Assembly: GCF_013410215.1 (NCBI RefSeq)
Contig: NZ_JACCFQ010000001.1
Location: 2,604,001 to 2,668,000 of the forward strand
Length of the DNA: 64,000 bases
Direction: 5' to 3'
DNA from: Nesterenkonia sandarakina
Lineage (GTDB): Bacteria > Actinomycetota > Actinomycetes > Actinomycetales > Micrococcaceae
Below are positions 60,411 to 64,000 of this stretch, piece by piece. A model generated the notes under the pieces. That model was not told where the DNA came from. It worked only from the letters and a program-made list of their open reading frames with translations, and made no database searches. The position numbers were made by a program, and so were the translations under genes. The first letter of the stretch is position 1. Every line of letters begins with the position of its first letter.

Positions 60411-61517
60411 TCAGGCCAGGATTCCTCGTCTCAGCACGCCGAGTCGGCTGAGTCCCTCGTCCTCCTGCACGAGCTCCGCGAACTCGCTGCGCCAGGATTC
60501 GAGTATCTCGACCTCACCCGAGCGGTGCATATCATCCAAGACGATTGTGGCTTGATCTGACAGCTTGTCCCGAAGCGCTGGAACAGCAGGGAAACGAGCC
60601 CTGGGCCCGGTGGATTTGGGCGGACCATCAACGATCAGGAGATCTATGCCTGAAAGATCAGACGATGCGCCCTGGGCGTACCACTCGAACGTCTGACCGT
60701 CGATCTGGACGGGCTCGAGGGGTGCCACTCGGAGGTCCACAACATCTTCCAACCCGTGTCGCCGCAGCGCGGCCTTCGTCTGCTGCGCGTAACCCTCCAG
60801 GTGATCCAGCGAGACCAGTTCGATACCGAGTTCACGGCACAGATAGGCGATCCAGATCGTCGACGTGCCGCTTCCGAGCTCCAGAATCCGCTGTGGTCGT
60901 TTAGAACGTATGAGGTGCAGCAGATGTAGCATCGCCGGAGCATCCAAGGCGTAGTTGCCGGTCGGAGGCATGGGCGCACGCTGGTCGGTCGCTTCACCGG
61001 CGAAGAGCTGGAAGAGCGCCTCAACCTGCCGCACCACATCACGGGTTTCTCGGGGGCCTTGGCTGATCAGTTTCTTCGCCGAATCCTCCATCGAAAGCCG
61101 GGATGTCTCGGTGCCAGCAAGAATCCTTCTCTCCGCCTCTTCGAGCCGCACACGCAGCGCCCGTATACGATCGACGTCCCCGGCTGACTTCGCGATGCGC
61201 GCTTCGTTCTTGGTGTTGGTCGATTTGACGTCTTTCCGCATGATCGCGAGCGTCTCTTCGATCTTGTGCTGTCGGGACGAGACCTTGGCCAGTTCCCGGT
61301 TCGACTTCTCATCCGCACGTTTAGTCGCAGTGGAAGATCGCCGGACTTCTCGCAGGACTGCATACTGCACGCGCAGAACCAGCACACTCAGGGCGCCAAG
61401 CGTCAGAAGAACGGTGAGAGCAGACACCATCAATCCTGTCTCATCTACTGCTAGCAGGACCACGGCGACTGCTGCCGCCACGACGGCCGCTGTGACGATC
61501 GCCTGTTTTCTAGACAT
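60411..61517 (-). CDS. Membrane-anchored coiled-coil SAM methyltransferase
   Basis: 368 residues with three parts. Two N-terminal helices (about 5-52) anchor it. A charged coiled coil (about 55-150) follows. A class I SAM methyltransferase domain of the Methyltransf_24 type completes it, with motif I ILELGSGTSTIW near 215, then VSLDHLEGY and LIVDGPP. The ATG at 61517 overlaps the upstream stop by eight bases (ATGTCTAG). Coupling to a glycosyltransferase suggests it methylates a sugar of the same polymer. Confidence 0.8.
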   Translation of the reverse strand: MSRKQAIVTAAVVAAAVAVVLLAVDETGLMVSALTVLLTLGALSVLVLRVQYAVLREVRRSSTATKRADEKSNRELAKVSSRQHKIEETLAIMRKDVKSTNTKNEARIAKSAGDVDRIRALRVRLEEAERRILAGTETSRLSMEDSAKKLISQGPRETRDVVRQVEALFQLFAGEATDQRAPMPPTGNYALDAPAMLHLLHLIRSKRPQRILELGSGTSTIWIAYLCRELGIELVSLDHLEGYAQQTKAALRRHGLEDVVDLRVAPLEPVQIDGQTFEWYAQGASSDLSGIDLLIVDGPPKSTGPRARFPAVPALRDKLSDQATIVLDDMHRSGEVEILESWRSEFAELVQEDEGLSRLGVLRRGILA

Positions 61518-64000
61518 TCCCAGCAACGAATTCTCCACTCTTGTCCGAGGACTCTTCAATCGATACGACGGATTGGATCAGTTGCACAAAATCTGTGTTG
61601 TGGATGAGGTTTCCGCGAACGAGCTCCGCGGCCCGCTGACGGTGCGCGTTCATGGTCGCCGGAGATCGCCAGAACGAGCGAATCCTCGCAGACACCTGCG
61701 CAGGTTTCGCGTATACCGCCGCGTCGCCCAGCATAGGCCGGAAGGGCTCCGGAAGAATCGCGATGCAGCCGCTCGCGATCGCCTCTATGACCTCTCTGAC
61801 TTCACGCGGACCGGCTCTGGTGAACGTCGGCACGTAGAAGTCAACCGCGTTCAAGAACGCTCGAACGGGTAAGTCCTTTGCAGGGAAGGCCACCCAGGAT
61901 TTTGGCAGTGCCTCCACCTCCAAGACGTCGAGCACTTCGCTGACGCCACCGCGGATCCACACATCTTCGGCACTACTCAGAGGCCAGAGCTCGTTGACCG
62001 TCTTTGGATCCTCGGGCCATGCCTGATCCAGAACTCGAGCGTGGCGGCCGATGACAGGATGTTCACTCAACCTGCGTTGCGGTCTGCTGTTCCACAGCTT
62101 ATTCGAGAGCGCATACGGAACCGTCTGATCCATGACCGAGACACCCTGGTTGCGCACAATGGCCAGCGCTGGCAGCCCCGCCCGGGTGGCCGACCAGATC
62201 GGCTCCACGTTGAAAAGCGTGCGTGCATTCTCTGTGCAGGAAACGGCGTCGTAGCCGCGAACTTCTTCTGCGGCCGGGCTCTCGTCTATGAGCAGCATCA
62301 CCCGCCGGATGACAAGATGGCACGGCTCGGCCGGTAGGAACTGGAGAACTCTCGGGTCCCTCACGACGAGAAGACCCACAGCCGCCGCCTCGTCGAAACG
62401 CAGCAGACTCCATTTCCTTGCGTTGATCCCGTCCTGGAGCTGAGCCGCGAAGGGACCCATACGTTCACCGCAGTACTTCCAGGAATCCATGTGCACCACC
62501 CCCACGCGAAGTCCTGCGGCGGCCAGCAGCTCCAGCTCGTCCAGGGCCGCGCGTTGCACGCCTTCGTCGCCTCGCCAGTCAGCAAGGTAGGCGACATCGA
62601 CCTGCGGAGGGTCGGGCTGCACCAGCTGGAAGCGACCGGGTATGGATACTTCCAATTCCTCCAAAGACGTTCCCGGGGTGACGCGGAGGCTTCCGCCGGC
62701 GGCCGAGGCCACGGCATGCCAACGAGCATAGGAGCGCCGATATCCCATCCTGCTGGGGTGGGACCATCCCGGGAGATAGTCTCCCCGGGACAACGAGTTC
62801 GGCAGCACGCGGATGAGGTAGAGAGGAGCCATCAGTCTGCCGACCGGTTGGGAGGACGCCGCTGAGATGCGCATTCTGAACTCGGAGTCTGCCGCCTTTC
62901 GAGCGGGCATGTACCCACCGACTCGAGCAGCAGCGACGCGTCGGACCATGAGGCTGACTTCGCAGGGCCTCCTGGGGTCTCTTCCTCGCCACGTCATGAC
63001 GAGGTCCTCGTCCATCTTGAGCGCAGAAGTGATCACGCCAGGGACATCGGGGTTCTCCTCGAGGTACTCCACCTGAGCCTGGAGTCGCTCGGGGTGGGAC
63101 CAGTCATCCGAGTCCTGTCCAGCGATGAACTTTCCGGAGGCGATCCGCATGGCTTCGTTCCGCGCAACGTATGTTCCCCCGTTGCTGGTCAGACGAACAA
63201 CCCGCAGGCGGTCATCTAGAGCTTCCACCTCATCGAGGACGGACTGGAACTCTTCGGGTGACGCGTCATCGACGACGATGAGCTCAAGCCTGCGCCAGGT
63301 CTGCGCCAGAATCGAGTTCACTGCGGCGAGCAAGGTATGCCGTTCTGGTTTGAAGGTGGTCATGATCACCGACACCAGGGGTGATTCCGCATCTGTTCCG
63401 CAGGGATCAGCCGCCTCCTGCCCTTCAAGACGATCGAAGGGCTGAGAGGACCCCTCGGCGACGCTCACCTGAAGCCACCCACCTCGGAGGAAGGGCCGGT
63501 TGAACTCCTCGACCCAGTTCTCGTACAGGTTCGGGTCCGCACGCAGGAACGGGTTCTGAAGATCGCACTTGATATACCCCTGCGTCGCACGCCGCAGATC
63601 AAGGTTCTCGTGAAGTCGTTGTTCCGCCTCCTCGAACTCTCTTCGTTCCATCAGCAGCTGGATCTCCAGCACGTGGAACCGCCGATAAGGCTGGGATCGC
63701 CACAGGGACCTGTTGGCATGACGCAGCGCTGCCAGTGCGAACTCGGAATCGTCCTCGTAGAGGTCTTGGAGACCGGACACACGCGCAAGCTTCGCGAGCC
63801 AGAGCGGATCTAGACCACGAAAATCTGAGTCCAGCACCCGTCGATGGACCTCCTGCCAGGTATAGCTCCCACCGCTGGCGGCATACGCGAAGATCTCCCG
63901 CATATCCGGTGATCTGGCCTGGAGCGCGGCGCTCTCCGCCACGATCCCCAGCCTCCTGGCGTCGGCGACGTATTCCTCGAGGAGGTCAGCGGGCAATGTG
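61510..64000 (-). CDS. Fused glycosyltransferase (GT2 plus GT4-like), 5' end off the window
   Basis: About 830 residues are visible and the frame is open at the right edge; a TTG at 63996 is in frame but need not be the start. Helical N-terminal sequence leads to a GT2 domain (SPLVSVIMTTFKPERHTLLAAVNS, DDASPEEF, then GQDSDDW as the metal site). The C-terminal half (VDVAYLADWRGDEGVQRAAL ... EVREVIEAIASGCIAILPEPF) is GT4-like. It matches the gene at 55453 in order and length. Whether it has the same membrane anchor cannot be seen. Confidence 0.82.
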   Translation of the reverse strand, partial: TLPADLLEEYVADARRLGIVAESAALQARSPDMREIFAYAASGGSYTWQEVHRRVLDSDFRGLDPLWLAKLARVSGLQDLYEDDSEFALAALRHANRSLWRSQPYRRFHVLEIQLLMERREFEEAEQRLHENLDLRRATQGYIKCDLQNPFLRADPNLYENWVEEFNRPFLRGGWLQVSVAEGSSQPFDRLEGQEAADPCGTDAESPLVSVIMTTFKPERHTLLAAVNSILAQTWRRLELIVVDDASPEEFQSVLDEVEALDDRLRVVRLTSNGGTYVARNEAMRIASGKFIAGQDSDDWSHPERLQAQVEYLEENPDVPGVITSALKMDEDLVMTWRGRDPRRPCEVSLMVRRVAAARVGGYMPARKAADSEFRMRISAASSQPVGRLMAPLYLIRVLPNSLSRGDYLPGWSHPSRMGYRRSYARWHAVASAAGGSLRVTPGTSLEELEVSIPGRFQLVQPDPPQVDVAYLADWRGDEGVQRAALDELELLAAAGLRVGVVHMDSWKYCGERMGPFAAQLQDGINARKWSLLRFDEAAAVGLLVVRDPRVLQFLPAEPCHLVIRRVMLLIDESPAAEEVRGYDAVSCTENARTLFNVEPIWSATRAGLPALAIVRNQGVSVMDQTVPYALSNKLWNSRPQRRLSEHPVIGRHARVLDQAWPEDPKTVNELWPLSSAEDVWIRGGVSEVLDVLEVEALPKSWVAFPAKDLPVRAFLNAVDFYVPTFTRAGPREVREVIEAIASGCIAILPEPFRPMLGDAAVYAKPAQVSARIRSFWRSPATMNAHRQRAAELVRGNLIHNTDFVQLIQSVVSIEESSDKSGEFVAGNV

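Overview
The window is high-GC, gene-dense actinobacterial chromosome. GTG and TTG starts, ATGA/GTGA/TGATG gene overlaps and a mycobacterium-like order of housekeeping genes all point that way. A member of the Micrococcaceae or a close relative (Nesterenkonia, Kocuria or Arthrobacter type) fits best; this is inferred from gene order and gene content, not from a search. I see no rRNA, tRNA, CRISPR array, insertion sequence or prophage. No gap between genes exceeds about 300 bases.

Layout. 1-1790: left-truncated AAA/LuxR-type regulator. 1917-8861 (minus): complete SUF iron-sulfur assembly operon sufR-B-D-C-S-U-T. 9025-11902 (plus, divergent from sufR): ABC exporter and heme A synthase. 11881-15885: AhpE-like peroxiredoxin and DUF3052 protein (minus), then pyruvate dehydrogenase E1 aceE (plus). 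16132-21152 (plus): PucR-type regulator (FasR-like) and the fatty-acid operon fabD-fabH-acpP-fabF. 21410-33259 (minus): DUF3145, xerC, dprA, comM, yraN, rnhB, two lepB, rplS, trmD, rimM, khpA, rpsP, ffh. 33357-45540: a surface-glycan block with two giant CgeB-like/GT2 fusion glycosyltransferases separated by a small coiled-coil protein, UDP-ManNAc dehydrogenase, and two acyltransferase-3/SGNH proteins. 45738-50414: ftsY, amtB, an MFS exporter and a DUF1801 protein. 50398-55282 (minus): smc and UDP-GlcNAc 2-epimerase wecB. 55453-64000: second glycan block with two GT2/GT4 fusion glycosyltransferases, a third acyltransferase/SGNH protein and a membrane-anchored coiled-coil methyltransferase; the last gene runs off the right edge.

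How it fits together. The SUF operon and its divergent ABC/ctaA neighbour share an intergenic region holding two dyads of one architecture (TTCT-N9-AGAA), suggesting common control by the Fe-S regulator SufR. The fab operon and its regulator gene carry similar 17-bp dyads (TTGTAGG-N3-CCTACAA type), suggesting a FasR-type operator with autoregulation. wecB and wecC lie 11 kb apart and together would make UDP-ManNAcA, the uronic acid of micrococcal teichuronic acid. With the fused glycosyltransferases, acyltransferases and coiled-coil proteins they look like parts of one cell-wall glycopolymer system. These genes occupy the positions beside ffh, ftsY and smc where many actinobacteria have other housekeeping genes.

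The most novel material is the glycan system: bifunctional fused glycosyltransferases paired with small or membrane coiled-coil partners. Two further points of interest are a signal peptidase gene with no ordinary start codon and a set of regulatory dyads and hairpins between genes.
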